The position numbers and the translations under genes were made by a program. A DNA stretch of 64,000 bases, from the NCBI RefSeq assembly GCF_007830115.1, contig NZ_VLKP01000008.1:1-64000 (forward strand). The letters are read 5' to 3'. Below, one piece after another: positions 1-9,348 of this stretch. The DNA is from Aerolutibacter ruishenii (GTDB taxonomy: Bacteria; Pseudomonadota; Gammaproteobacteria; Xanthomonadales; Xanthomonadaceae). The notes beneath the pieces were generated by a model. It ran no database searches. It was not told the origin of the DNA and saw nothing but the letters and a program-made list of their open reading frames with translations. Numbering within the stretch: position 1 is the stretch's first letter; every line of letters begins with the position of its first letter.

Positions 1-300
1 CGGTTCGTCACTCACTATAACGATCGTCCGCACGAAGGGTTGGCGCTGTTCACACCTGCCGACCTCTTCCATGACCGCGTGCCCACCGTTGCCGCCGTCC
101 GCCAGCAGGCGCTCACCGAGCACTACACACGCCACCCCGAGCGCTACGTCAAAGGCGCGCCCACCGTCGCCCTGCCGCCCGCCGCCGTGCACATCAACCC
201 CGACCTCGCCATGCATGCCTCGCAACTGCTGGCTACCTCCGGCGCACTGACCATCGTCCCCACCCCGGTCGACACCGGGCTACCCGAAGTTGTTACATAG
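1..300 (+). CDS. IS3-type transposase, C-terminal end (partial)
   Basis: The reading frame is open from the first base and stops at TAG 298-300, so only the last 99 residues are visible. They show the end of an integrase-core (rve) domain: FVTHYNDRPHEGL is the usual C-terminal block around the catalytic Glu region, followed by a PERYVKGAPTVALPPAAVHINP-like tail typical of IS3-family OrfB proteins (tail given here in shortened form). The rest of the element lies left of the window. The sequence after the stop (about 316-341, ending in GTTGACACGTTCCG) looks like a terminal repeat, but the other end is not visible, so the exact boundary is inferred. Confidence 0.85.
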   Translation, partial: RFVTHYNDRPHEGLALFTPADLFHDRVPTVAAVRQQALTEHYTRHPERYVKGAPTVALPPAAVHINPDLAMHASQLLATSGALTIVPTPVDTGLPEVVT

Positions 301-342
301 AAATCTCGCAACGAGTGTTGGGAAAGTGTTGACACGTTCCGC

Positions 343-2001
343 CTCAATACGTTCTCTGAACTCATTGACGATGTCAGGGAGAGGGTTCTGCTGGATGCGC
401 GGTCGGCGGGTTGGTCTGATGATGGGGTGAGCCTAAGTCAAGATGGAAGTGGCGCGGCTGCTTACTCAGATGCATTGGCTACCTACCTCGCCCTTGCCCT
501 GAGCAAGTTCTCAGATCGCAATAACGCCCTTTGTACATGGGACGCTGGCCCTTCAGGTACTAAGACATCGACTGGCGGCTCAGCTAGAACGGCATCCATC
601 CGAAATCTTTTCGCGCGGCAAGCGATACCGATGGCGTGGGACTTCGGTGAAGTAAATCCGTTTAGTGAGTCTGGTGGCAGTTGGGATAGCTCTTTCGTGT
701 GGATCGTTCCAGCAGTCGAAAGACTGCCGGCGCTGGGTAGTGGCTTAGCCCTTCAAAAGGATGCTCAAACACAAGAGGTAAGCGCGGGGAAGGTTGTATC
801 GACTGACCCCCCTTACTACGACAATATTTTTTACGCAGATCTTTCGGACTTCTTCTATTCATGGCTTAGGAGATCGCTGCGGAACACTTACCCATCTCTT
901 TTTGCCACGCTGAGCGTGCCGAAGGCTGATGAGCTTGTTGCTACGCCTGGCAGGCATGGTGGTAAGGAAGGGGCGGAGAAGTTCTTCCTCGATGGAATGA
1001 CCGCAGCAATGCACAACATCGCCGATAGAGCGCATGGTGCGTTTCCGGTCTCGATCTACTACGCCTTCAAGCAATCCGATACCGGTAGCGACGGTACCGC
1101 ATCGACAGGCTGGGAGACTTTCATCGAGGCAGTGCTGCGAGCTGGGTTCGCCATTCACGGCACTTGGCCCATGCGGACTGAGCTGGGCAACCGCATGATC
1201 GGCAGCGGAACCAACGCGCTCGCTTCCAGCATCATCCTCGTCTGCCGTCGTCGTCCTGACGACGCACCGCAGATACCGCGTCGCGAGTTCCAGCGCGAGT
1301 TGAAAGAAGTGCTGAGCGAGGCGCTCGAAGCCATGCTCGGCGGCGCCGATGGCGCGTCGCCCATCGCGCCGGTGGACCTGGCCCAGGCCGCCATCGGCCC
1401 CGGCATGGGCGTGTTCTCCCAGTACGCCGCCGTGCTGGAAAGCAACGGTGAACCGATGAGCGTCAAGACTGCACTGACGCTGATCAACCGCCAGGTGGAC
1501 GAAGTGCTGGGCGGCGAGACCTTCGACGCCGACACCAACTTCTGCCTGGGCTGGTTCGACGAGGTCGGCTTCGGCACTGGCGCCTTCGGCAACGCCGATG
1601 TGCTGGCCCGCGCCAAGGCCACCAGCGTGGACGCGGTGAAGCATGCCGGCGTGCTGGCCTCCGATGGCGGCAAGGTTCGCCTGTTGAAGCCGGACGAATA
1701 CCCGGCGGACTGGGACCCGCAGTCCGACAACCGCACCCCGGTGTGGGAAGCGCTGCACCAGCTGATCCGCGCCTACAACGCAGGCGGCGAGAGCACCGCC
1801 GGCATGCTGCTGGCCCGTATGCCGGAGAAGTCTGGCGACATCCGCCGCCTGGCCTACTGGCTCTACAACGCGTGCGCCGAGCGCAAGCGCCTGCCGGAAG
1901 AAGCCCGAGCCTACAACGAACTGATCACCGCCTGGCATGCCATCGAAGCGGCCAGCCATGACACGGGGCATATCAACGTGCAGGGGAGCCTGGACGTCTG
2001 A
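343..2001 (+). pseudogene. DUF1156-type DNA methyltransferase, 5' truncated by an IS
   Basis: The frame is open without interruption from the IS end to the stop at 1999-2001. The first usable start is GTG 427, giving 524 residues, but homology-like sequence already begins near 343 ([19 protein letters not shown]), before any start codon. The protein contains [18 protein letters not shown] (about residues 127-144 from GTG 427), the DPPY catalytic motif of amino-methyltransferases as found in DUF1156 proteins. Those proteins are normally about 900-1000 residues, with the FxGxG-like AdoMet-binding motif N-terminal to DPPY. That part is missing, so the product is probably inactive unless the other half survives beyond the IS. 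The first 700 bases are clearly less GC-rich than the rest, suggesting a recombinant gene. It heads the defence-like operon that follows. Confidence 0.8.
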
Positions 2002-2025
2002 TGGCGCACTTACAGGGGGAGTGAG

Positions 2026-3354
2026 ATGGACATGACGTGGGTCATTCTGGGCGGCGCAGCGATCTTGCTGGTGGCCGTGCTCGCGGTGGTTCGGAAACGA
2101 CGTGGTGGCCAGGTCGCCTTTCCAGCCATCGAGCTGCCGACATTGCCTGTGGTCGTGCAGCCGGTCGAAGTGGAAGCACTGGCAGTACCGGAAGAGCCGG
2201 AAGTACCGACACGGCTTGTGCTGGCCGTCGATGACGAGCCGGTGTTTGCCATGACCATGTTGGATGAGGCCGAAGGGAGCAAGCAGATCGCGGGATTGTC
2301 CAGGCACGCGCCGTCCGCATTCGGTCGCGCGCTGGAGCCGCTGATGCAGGTGGCGCCCTCCATGGCAACGGCAGGCATGGCCGGCAGTCGTCAGCTGATG
2401 GAGGTGGTGATCAATGGACCACTCGTGGCCGCGGCGGACGGCAATGGTCTCCGTGCAATGACCATGGGCGCGAACGGTGTCCAGCAAAACGCCAGGTTGT
2501 TCGAGCCCAAGGCCTTGCAGAACGTGGCCAATGCAGCGGCTATCTGGCAACTAGCTTCTGTCGCCGTGGCGCAGAAGCACTTGGCCGATATCAGCGCCAC
2601 CCTCAAGCGAGTGGAAGACAAGATTGCCGGCATCCAGTCCATGCTGGAGGAGGAGCGGGCGGCCCTGATCGACGGCGCTCTCAAGTACATCCACAGCGCA
2701 CGTCAAGCCATGCAGCAGGGGGAGTTCCTCGATCGCACGCGCGACAAGCTGGAGGATTTCGAGATCCAGTTGGAACAGGCCGGAACTACGCTGCTGCGCC
2801 AGATCGAGCGTGAGTCGAAGAGCGAACTGGAGCGGGACACCGTCGGCTGCGAGGGTGAGTACCAGAGCGCACTGGCCAAGCATCAGGCGCTGGCAGCGCG
2901 TGCCGCCGAACTTGTGGCATGCGCAGAAGTGCGTCTGGCCAACTGGTACCTGTGTTCGCTCTACCCCGACCGAAGCAAGATGCTGGAAAGCCGGATGCAG
3001 CAGATCCAGCAGTTCATGGCCCAGGTCGCGAGGGTACAGAAACAGTTGAGCGGGGCGTTGGACGCCGACTGCGAGAAGATCGACGCGCGCTTTACGTCTG
3101 ACGAGACCATTGCCGAGCGACGTACGCATGTTCGGAACGAGGCCAAGTCCGGGAAAGAGGCGTTGAGCAAGGGCGCCAAGCGGTGCGCGACCATCATTGA
3201 GCGGGTTCAAGCGGTCGCGGACGACCGCAGTTCAACGAGCCGGTTGCTGATCGAAACCAACGGCAAGACGCCTACGGCCGTCTATCTGGCCCACGAGAAG
3301 CCGACGCTTCCTCCCATCCGCATCCAGAACGAGGAGCTGGTCGCATGTCTGTGA
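2026..3354 (+). CDS. Membrane-anchored coiled-coil protein of the defence operon
   Basis: 442 residues. A GGGGGAG ribosome site sits just before ATG 2026, 24 bases after the methyltransferase stop. Residues about 5-23 (TWVILGGAAILLVAVLAVV) form one membrane segment followed by RKRRGG, which predicts an N-terminal anchor with a large cytoplasmic part. Residues about 180-380 are rich in Glu, Gln, Lys and Arg and look like long helices or coiled coil (for example QQIQQFMAQVARVQKQL). I do not recognise a catalytic domain. Its place between the DUF1156 remnant and the DUF262 gene implies a role in the same system, perhaps holding it at the membrane or acting as effector or sensor; that is inference. 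The gene ends 54 bases before the next start. Confidence 0.7.
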   Translation: MDMTWVILGGAAILLVAVLAVVRKRRGGQVAFPAIELPTLPVVVQPVEVEALAVPEEPEVPTRLVLAVDDEPVFAMTMLDEAEGSKQIAGLSRHAPSAFGRALEPLMQVAPSMATAGMAGSRQLMEVVINGPLVAAADGNGLRAMTMGANGVQQNARLFEPKALQNVANAAAIWQLASVAVAQKHLADISATLKRVEDKIAGIQSMLEEERAALIDGALKYIHSARQAMQQGEFLDRTRDKLEDFEIQLEQAGTTLLRQIERESKSELERDTVGCEGEYQSALAKHQALAARAAELVACAEVRLANWYLCSLYPDRSKMLESRMQQIQQFMAQVARVQKQLSGALDADCEKIDARFTSDETIAERRTHVRNEAKSGKEALSKGAKRCATIIERVQAVADDRSSTSRLLIETNGKTPTAVYLAHEKPTLPPIRIQNEELVACL

Positions 3355-3408
3355 GTGGCACGATGACATGCGTTCCATCCGCCTCCTGTCCTACAGGGAT
3401 GAAATCGC

Positions 3409-5139
3409 ATGCGTAACGAACGCAATACCATCTGGAAGATCGTCCGCGCGCTCAACGACGCCGAGAGCAACGGCGGACTGTGGCTGCCGAACATCCAGCG
3501 TCCGTTCGTGTGGAGCGAGGAGCAGATCGAGAAGCTGTTCGACTCGATCATGCGTGAGTACCCGATCAGTACGCTGCTGGTCTGGCGCACGCGGGAGAAG
3601 GTGAAGCATCGCAAGTTCATCACCGACTGGAAGGACAGCCTCAAGGTGTCCGATGCCTACGTGATGGAGAACGCGGATGCCAAGGGCATGGTCCTGGATG
3701 GGCAGCAGCGCTTGCAGAGCCTGATCATCGGCCTGGCCGGCAGCTACAACGGCAAGGAGCTGCACTTCGACGTACTGAGCGGCGCCAAGGCCTCGCCGGA
3801 AGACATTCGCTACCGGTTCCGCTTCCTGCCGGCGGCCAGTGCGCAGTGGCCCTGGGTCAAGTTCAAGGACGTGCTCAAGGACATGTCGCGCGGCCGCAAG
3901 CTGGCGATGGAGGTGGCCCAGGATGTTTGCGCGGCGGGACCGGCCGGGCTGTCCGATGACGACGCCAAGCGCGTCCAGAAGAACATTGCCCGCGCCCAGC
4001 ACGAGTTCATCAGTGACGAGAACATCAGCTACCAGTTGCTGGACGGCGTCGATGACCCCGACGCCTACACCACGGAAGACGTGGTGGAGATCTTCATTCG
4101 CGCCAACTCCGGCGGCACCAAGCTGGGCAAGTCCGACCTGTTGTTCTCGCTGCTGGCGTCGGAATGGGCGCTGGCCGACGAGGAGATGGAGGAGCTGCTG
4201 GAGGAGCTGAACCGGACCGGCTACGGGTTCGACCGCGATTTTGTCCTCAAGTCCTGCCTGGTCATGCTCGGGCAGGGCGCCAAGTACGAGGTCACGAAGT
4301 TCCGCAAGCCGGAAGTCCGCGAAGCGTTCGTCAAGAACTGGACTGAACTTTCAGATGCCATCAAGGCCGTCAGGGACTTCCTGCACGGGAAGACCTTCCT
4401 GAAGAGCGACAAGGCGGTTCCGTCCTACCTGGGCCTGATCCCGCTGATCTACCTGCGCTACACGTACCCCGACCAGTGGAATGCCACGACCGGCCGCGAG
4501 GACTACGTGTTGCGGACGATGCTCACCGGCGCGTTCAGTGGCACACCGGACAACCTGATCGACCGGTGCGTGAAGTCCATCGACGAGCGCAAGGCCTTCG
4601 AGCTGGATGAGATCTTCCACATCATCCGCAGCGATGGCCGAAGCCTGGAAGTGACGCCGGAGACCATCATCGGAACCCGCTACGGCAAGCCGCAGTCGCA
4701 CCTGATTTTCAATCTCTGGTACCGCACCTTCGACTACGAACCAGCGCTGGAAGACAACCTGCCGCAGCAGGACCACATTTTTCCGCAGAGCTTCCTCAAC
4801 AGCCAGAAGGAACTGAACCCGCAGACCGGGCGTTCGCGCAAGATGTACTGGGCCGACGAGCAACACCAGATCGCCAATCTGGCGTTGCTGACGGCCAAGG
4901 AGAATGGCTTCCAGGGCAAGTCGGGGGAACTGCCGGAAACCTGGATACCCAAGCAGCTCAAGGACGATCCTGGCTTCCTCGATCGACACCTGATCCCAAA
5001 GGATCCGGAACTGTGGAAGTCAGCGAACTTCCGCGATTTCATCGAGGCGCGCAAGGCGCTGATCCTGGAACGCTTCAAACCCTATTTGCAGAGCAGTCAG
5101 ACCGTGGGAGAGGACCATGTCGTTGAAGCCCTGGCGTGA
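3409..5139 (+). CDS. DUF262/DUF1524 (GmrSD-like) nuclease
   Basis: 576 residues. The N-terminal DUF262 (ParB/sulfiredoxin-like) domain shows [20 protein letters not shown] and the hallmark [11 protein letters not shown] motif (about residues 95-105), where GmrS-type proteins bind and hydrolyse NTP. The C-terminal DUF1524 HNH-like domain shows [11 protein letters not shown] and [15 protein letters not shown]. GmrSD enzymes are type IV restriction nucleases that cut modified phage DNA; some relatives act in other defence systems, so the substrate here is unknown. The gene overlaps the following DUF499 gene by 23 bases, which indicates translational coupling. No frameshift or missing motif is seen. 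Confidence 0.85.
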   Translation: MRNERNTIWKIVRALNDAESNGGLWLPNIQRPFVWSEEQIEKLFDSIMREYPISTLLVWRTREKVKHRKFITDWKDSLKVSDAYVMENADAKGMVLDGQQRLQSLIIGLAGSYNGKELHFDVLSGAKASPEDIRYRFRFLPAASAQWPWVKFKDVLKDMSRGRKLAMEVAQDVCAAGPAGLSDDDAKRVQKNIARAQHEFISDENISYQLLDGVDDPDAYTTEDVVEIFIRANSGGTKLGKSDLLFSLLASEWALADEEMEELLEELNRTGYGFDRDFVLKSCLVMLGQGAKYEVTKFRKPEVREAFVKNWTELSDAIKAVRDFLHGKTFLKSDKAVPSYLGLIPLIYLRYTYPDQWNATTGREDYVLRTMLTGAFSGTPDNLIDRCVKSIDERKAFELDEIFHIIRSDGRSLEVTPETIIGTRYGKPQSHLIFNLWYRTFDYEPALEDNLPQQDHIFPQSFLNSQKELNPQTGRSRKMYWADEQHQIANLALLTAKENGFQGKSGELPETWIPKQLKDDPGFLDRHLIPKDPELWKSANFRDFIEARKALILERFKPYLQSSQTVGEDHVVEALA

Positions 5140-7909
5140 AGTCGCCATCCCTCACGAGGATGTCCATCGCGGCACCTTCGTGCGTGCCGAGTTTGCGGCG
5201 GACATCACCCGCGTCCATGACGGTTCGGCCACGCCGGAGTATCAGGACCCGGTGCTGTTCTTCCAGCGCACCTTCATCACCGAAGGCATGGGCGCCTTGC
5301 TCACGTCGGTGGCCAAGCGGCTGGCAGGCAAGGGTGGTGATCCGGTCATCCAGTTGCAGACCGCGTTCGGCGGCGGCAAGACCCACACCATGCTGGCGGT
5401 CATGCACATGGTCCGCGGCCAGGCGCCCAAGAGCGACCTGGCCGGCATTCCGCCCTTGCTTGATGCCGCGGGCGTCCTGGACCTACCCGCTGCCAAGGTA
5501 GTGGTACTGGATGGCGTGAAGCTGTCGCCCAGCATGCCGCGGCGCGTGGATGACCATACCCTGCGCACGCTGTGGGGCGAGCTGGCCTGGCAACTGGGTG
5601 GCGCCGAAGCCTATGCGGCCCTGGCCGATGCCGATGCCACCGGTACCAACCCCGGCAAGGATCTGCTGGCTGAGCTGATCCGCAAGGCCGGACCCTGCGT
5701 GATCCTGATCGACGAGCTGGTGGCGTATGTCCGCCAGTTCGAGGAGGGCAAGTCGCTCTCCGGCGGCACCTACGATGCCAACCTCACCTTCATCCAGGCA
5801 CTGACTGAGGCCTTGAAGGCCGCACCACAGGCGGTGCTGCTGGCCTCGTTGCCGGAGAGCGAGCGCGAAGCCGGCAGCGAGCGTGGCATCGCTGCGCTGC
5901 ACGCGCTGGAACACTACTTCTCCCGTGTCCAGGCGATCTGGAAGCCGGTCAGCACTGAGGAGTCGTTCGAGATCGTGCGCCGCCGCCTGTTCACCGAGAT
6001 CCGCGATCAGGATACCCGCGACACGGTGTGCCGCGCCTTCGCCGACTGGTACGTGAAGCATGCCGATGACCTGCCTGGAGAGACGCAGGAGGGCCGCTAC
6101 TACGACCGCCTGCGTTCGGCGTACCCGATCCATCCGGAAGTGTTCGAACGCCTGTATCAGGATTGGTCGGCGCTGCCGAACTTCCAGCGCACGCGTGGCG
6201 TGCTGAAACTCATGGCCCGTGTGATCCACCGTCTGTGGCAGAGCGACAACAAGGACCTGCTGATCCTGCCGGGCAGCCTGCCGCTGTACGACGCGGAAGT
6301 GAGCGCCGAGCTGACCAGCAACCTGCCGGTGGGCTGGGACCCCGTGCTCTCGCGCGACGTCGATGGCGAGCGCAGCGAGCCTGCGCTGTTGGAGACCCAG
6401 GAGGCCAGGTTTGGTTCGGTGCAGGCCTGTCGGCGGATCACCCGCAGTATCTTCCTGGGCAGCGCGCCGGTCTCTGGCAACGAGATGGCGCGCGGCGTGG
6501 AGACCGAGCGGTTGATCCTGAGCTGTGTCCAGCCGGGTCAGGCCCCGCACGTGTTCAAGGACGCGTTGTCGCGCTTGAAGACGCGGCTGACCTTCCTCAA
6601 CGAGGGCAACAACCGCTGGTGGTTGGACGTGAAGCCCAACCTGCGACGGGAGATGGAGGACCGCAAGCGGCGCTTCCAGGATCCGGAGGTGTTCGACGAA
6701 GTGGCGGACGTGCTGCGCAAGGTGCTGGGGGGCGGCTCCATCGCGCACCACCACATCTTCACCCCTGCCGCGGACGTACCGGACGAGTGGGACCTGCGCC
6801 TGGTGGTGCTATCGCCCAACACCGGCTGGACCCGTGGTGCCGGTCCCAATCCGGCACGCGATGCGTCGGCGGCCATTCTGCGTGATCGCGGTGGCCAGCC
6901 ACGCGTGAAGCAGAACCGGTTGCTGTTCCTGGCGGCGGACGCCGACCAGGTGAGCCACCTGAAGGAAACGGTGCGTGCGCTGCTGGCCTGGCGCAGCATC
7001 GAAACCGATCTCAAGGAGACACGGATCACCCTGGACAACATCCAGGCTAAGCAGGTGACCCAGAACAGGGAGCAGACCCGCGACACCGTGCTGCGCCTGG
7101 TGCGCGACACCTACAAGTGGCTTGTGGCGCCGACCCAGACCGTCAGCCGCAAGGACGGCACGGTGGGCGAGATCGAGTGGGAGGCGCAGGCGCTGAACCC
7201 GGCCGCCGTCGGGCTGGGCAAGGAGATCGACCGGGTGCTCGCCGACAACGAGTGGGTGATCGCCCAGTGGGCGCCGGTGAACCTCCATTACCTGCTCAAG
7301 GCGTGGTTCTGGAAGGACGGCGTGGTGGACGTGAAGGCGCTGGACGTGTGGCAGAAGTCGTGCAGCTACCTGTACCTGCCGCGCTTGCAGAACTCGCACG
7401 TCATGTCCCAGGCCATCGCGGCCGGCGCATCCAGCCACGACTATTTCGGCCTGGCCAGCGGCAAGGAGGGCGACCGCTATCTCGGGTTCACCTTCGGACA
7501 GGCGACGTCGCCGTTCATTGAAGTCGCGCTGCTGATCGAACCGGGCAAGGCTGCGGCTTACGAAGAGGCTACGCGCCCGCCGCCGCCACTTCCGCCCGAT
7601 CCCAACCCGAACCCCGATCCGGATCCCAACCCCAATCCAGACCCGGATCCGCCCCCGCCGCCAGGACCAAAAGCGACGATGCCCACGCACTTCTGGGCGT
7701 CAGCGGAGCTGGATCCTGTCGGCGCGTCGTTGAAGTTCGCCAACATCATGAAGGAACTGGTCGAGCTGTTCAGCGCCCGCCATGGCACCAACGTGGTCAT
7801 CAAGGTGGACATCGAGGCCAGCGACAGCCGTGGCTTCGACGAAACGACCGTGCGTGCGGCGAAGGAGAACAGTCGCGTGCTGGGGATTTCGTCGGCGGAT
7901 TTTGATTGA
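5117..7909 (+). CDS. DUF499 P-loop ATPase of the defence operon
   Basis: 930 residues, starting at ATG 5117 inside the end of the DUF262 gene. Walker A is [14 protein letters not shown] (about residues 82-95) and Walker B is [14 protein letters not shown] (about 194-207), matching DUF499 AAA-like proteins, which often sit beside DUF1156 methyltransferases in defence islands. Near residue 815-850 is a low-complexity Pro/Asn/Asp linker of alternating PNPDPDP units between Pro runs; it separates a C-terminal domain of about 75 residues. I infer an ATP-driven motor or switch that works with the methyltransferase and nuclease. The linker is encoded by short tandem DNA repeats and may vary in length between strains. 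Confidence 0.85.
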   Translation: MSLKPWREVAIPHEDVHRGTFVRAEFAADITRVHDGSATPEYQDPVLFFQRTFITEGMGALLTSVAKRLAGKGGDPVIQLQTAFGGGKTHTMLAVMHMVRGQAPKSDLAGIPPLLDAAGVLDLPAAKVVVLDGVKLSPSMPRRVDDHTLRTLWGELAWQLGGAEAYAALADADATGTNPGKDLLAELIRKAGPCVILIDELVAYVRQFEEGKSLSGGTYDANLTFIQALTEALKAAPQAVLLASLPESEREAGSERGIAALHALEHYFSRVQAIWKPVSTEESFEIVRRRLFTEIRDQDTRDTVCRAFADWYVKHADDLPGETQEGRYYDRLRSAYPIHPEVFERLYQDWSALPNFQRTRGVLKLMARVIHRLWQSDNKDLLILPGSLPLYDAEVSAELTSNLPVGWDPVLSRDVDGERSEPALLETQEARFGSVQACRRITRSIFLGSAPVSGNEMARGVETERLILSCVQPGQAPHVFKDALSRLKTRLTFLNEGNNRWWLDVKPNLRREMEDRKRRFQDPEVFDEVADVLRKVLGGGSIAHHHIFTPAADVPDEWDLRLVVLSPNTGWTRGAGPNPARDASAAILRDRGGQPRVKQNRLLFLAADADQVSHLKETVRALLAWRSIETDLKETRITLDNIQAKQVTQNREQTRDTVLRLVRDTYKWLVAPTQTVSRKDGTVGEIEWEAQALNPAAVGLGKEIDRVLADNEWVIAQWAPVNLHYLLKAWFWKDGVVDVKALDVWQKSCSYLYLPRLQNSHVMSQAIAAGASSHDYFGLASGKEGDRYLGFTFGQATSPFIEVALLIEPGKAAAYEEATRPPPPLPPDPNPNPDPDPNPNPDPDPPPPPGPKATMPTHFWASAELDPVGASLKFANIMKELVELFSARHGTNVVIKVDIEASDSRGFDETTVRAAKENSRVLGISSADFD

Positions 7910-7920
7910 GGAGCGAGTAG

Positions 7921-8691
7921 ATGGGTAAGCCAGCCAAGAAGGCGAGTAAGGCCGAACTGATCGCCGAGTATGAGAGCTATCCGAAGTACCCGAGTCGGTT
8001 CGACAAGAAGTCGGCAAAGGACTACGAAGAAGATGGCTTCGATCAGGCCCGTGACTACTTCAAGGGCTTGGGGAAGACGTTCCGTCAGGATGCCGTGGGC
8101 AAGAAGCAGGTCCGTTCCAGCATGGATGCACTGGATGCTGAGGCGGAGTTGCAAACCACGATGGCGGACTTCTGGCTGCGACTGACCCGAACCGAGGGTA
8201 GATGGCGCCGCAAGAACGAGCCACCGGAAAACCCCTTTCAGAAAAAGGGGCGCAGTCGGACGGCGCCACAGGGAAAAATCCTAGACTGGGACAAGAAGTG
8301 GCGAAAGATCGCGGCGTACCAGGCCGTGAAGAAGGTCTATGAGAACGCGGGGGCTGCGGCATCCATCAGTGCAGGTGCAGCCCTGCGGGCGACCATGATG
8401 TGGATGACCACCAACGGTGGGGCCGTGGTGGGCAACGTGTCGGAAATGCCTGGTGCACTGCTCGACAAGGCCATGGCGCATCCGGAGCGGTTGAGCATCC
8501 AGAGCCTGACCCTCGAACAGGCACTGCGGCGCAAGTGGGTGGACGCCAAGGAGCGCGTTGTGTGGATGACTCGCTTCGAGCTTGCCAGCCAGGCGCTAGT
8601 CTACGAGTTGAAGAACATGGTGCTTTCGAAGGTCGCTGCGGATACCAAGCCAGGCCGGCCAAGAACGCCAGACAAGGATCGGATCTTCTAG
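7921..8691 (+). CDS. Uncharacterised 256-aa protein, last gene of the defence operon
   Basis: 256 residues, ATG 7921 preceded by GAGGAG, 11 bases after the DUF499 stop. The protein is basic and polar with no signal peptide or clear membrane segment. A Lys-rich N-terminus is followed by helical-looking sequence, a hydrophobic stretch around residues 140-165 (AAASISAGAALRATMMWMTT) and a helical C-terminal region. I do not recognise the family. Tight spacing and the terminator after it mark it as the end of the DUF1156/DUF262/DUF499 transcript, so it probably belongs to that system. The hydrophobic stretch could be a buried helix or a membrane-active segment; the sequence does not decide. Confidence 0.65.
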   Translation: MGKPAKKASKAELIAEYESYPKYPSRFDKKSAKDYEEDGFDQARDYFKGLGKTFRQDAVGKKQVRSSMDALDAEAELQTTMADFWLRLTRTEGRWRRKNEPPENPFQKKGRSRTAPQGKILDWDKKWRKIAAYQAVKKVYENAGAAASISAGAALRATMMWMTTNGGAVVGNVSEMPGALLDKAMAHPERLSIQSLTLEQALRRKWVDAKERVVWMTRFELASQALVYELKNMVLSKVAADTKPGRPRTPDKDRIF

Positions 8692-8696
8692 AGCAG

Positions 8697-8725
8697 AGCC
8701 CCGCCCAGTGCGGGGCTTTCGCTTT
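8697..8725 (+). terminator. Terminator of the defence operon
   Basis: AGCCCCGC (8697-8704) pairs perfectly with GCGGGGCT (8710-8717) around a 5-base loop and is followed by TTCGCTTT. It starts six bases after the stop of the 256-aa gene and separates the defence operon from the mobile-element backbone. Confidence 0.8.
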
Positions 8726-8805
8726 CTGGATAGGGCAAAAAAGATCACCTGATACGGGATCACCGTGCACATTGAAATGACGACTCCCCAACAACGGAGC
8801 GTCAA

Positions 8806-8961
8806 ATGAAGCACTGCAAGAACCTCGCGGCCAAGGCCGCAAACCCGGTCAGCACGATGCCTGTTCGTGCCTGTCCCTGCCATGCACTCACGGCCATGTT
8901 GCTGATTGGCGACTTGGGCACGCCGTCGGTTGTTCGCGACTTCGTGGAGGTGACGGCATGA
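8806..8961 (+). CDS. Small protein (51 aa), function unknown
   Basis: A short frame from ATG 8806 to TGA 8959-8961, with AACGGAGCG upstream as a weak ribosome site. The product is 51 residues, Ala- and Cys-containing (VRACPCHAL), with no recognised domain. Its stop overlaps the start of the next small gene in ATGA form (ATG 8958), the usual sign of a coupled pair, which is the main reason to believe it is coding. Two GATCACC direct repeats (8743-8749 and 8758-8764) lie in front of it and could be part of its promoter or operator. Confidence 0.45.
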   Translation: MKHCKNLAAKAANPVSTMPVRACPCHALTAMLLIGDLGTPSVVRDFVEVTA

Positions 8962-9212
8962 GCGCGGACATGAAGTGGCGCCGGGAAGTACGCGCGATGG
9001 CGGAGTCCGAAGGCCTGACGGTCGAACGGATGGCCAGGAGCAGTCGTGGGCGGATCGCCTGCTGCGTGTCGCTGTCGGGCTACCTGGCAACCGCCACGGT
9101 CGCCGGCAGTGCCGGCAGGCATCGCACGCCGATGGAAACGCGGGCCTGTTTTCGGCGCGTGGCGCGGTCGCTGAAAGACGCGGCCCGTGCATGCCACTCG
9201 CTTGCGGCATGA
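8958..9212 (+). CDS. Small basic protein (84 aa), possibly HicA-like
   Basis: 84 residues starting at ATG 8958, overlapping the upstream small gene by four bases. The N-terminus MKWRREVRAMAESEGLTVER resembles the opening of small double-stranded-RNA-binding-like or HicA-like proteins, but the expected His motif is not present, so this is only a suggestion. Many Arg and several Cys residues. It is followed by a strong inverted repeat and then by the first copy of the recurring leader element. No other domain is recognised. Confidence 0.45.
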   Translation: MSADMKWRREVRAMAESEGLTVERMARSSRGRIACCVSLSGYLATATVAGSAGRHRTPMETRACFRRVARSLKDAARACHSLAA

Positions 9213-9218
9213 GCGGTT

Positions 9219-9250
9219 GCCGGTGGGTGGGTTCCTGCCCACCCACCGGC
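9219..9250 (+). terminator. Strong hairpin after the small-gene pair
   Basis: GCCGGTGGGTGGG (9219-9231) pairs perfectly with CCCACCCACCGGC (9238-9250) around a 6-base loop. No T run follows, so it may be a transcript-end stabiliser, a weak terminator or a protein site rather than a classical terminator. It lies directly before leader element copy 1. Confidence 0.5.
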
Positions 9251-9254
9251 CATA

Positions 9255-9348
9255 GCGCAGAAAAGTTGCCCTGAGCACCTGCTGATCCGACCGATAACGT
9301 GCGAAGCACGAGGACGAACAAGCATTTCAATCACTGAGGAGAACGACC
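9255..9348 (+). promoter_or_regulatory. Recurring leader element, copy 1
   Basis: GCGCAGAAAAGTTGCCCTGA at 9255-9274, then a small hairpin CGTGC-GAA-GCACG at 9298-9310, then AACAAGCATTTCAA, a GAGGAG ribosome site (9336-9341) and the start codon at 9349. The last base of the motif is 74 bases before the start of the downstream gene. Almost the same layout recurs at 10032-10125, and the 20-base motif recurs at 15059-15078. A shared promoter, activator site or RNA leader is inferred. Confidence 0.65.

Noticed and set aside
859..2550. Minus-strand frame opposite the DUF1156 gene and start of the coiled-coil gene
   Set aside because: Shadow frame; no domain and no promoter.
7575..7670. CRISPR-like repeats
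   Set aside because: Short coding repeats for a Pro/Asn/Asp linker; no unique spacers. No CRISPR array was seen in the window.
8975..9274. SAEKLP or EKLP as a conserved protein tail
   Set aside because: At 9255 and 10032 the motif lies outside the likely genes, so conservation is at DNA or RNA level; the tail of the gene at 14857 is a by-product.
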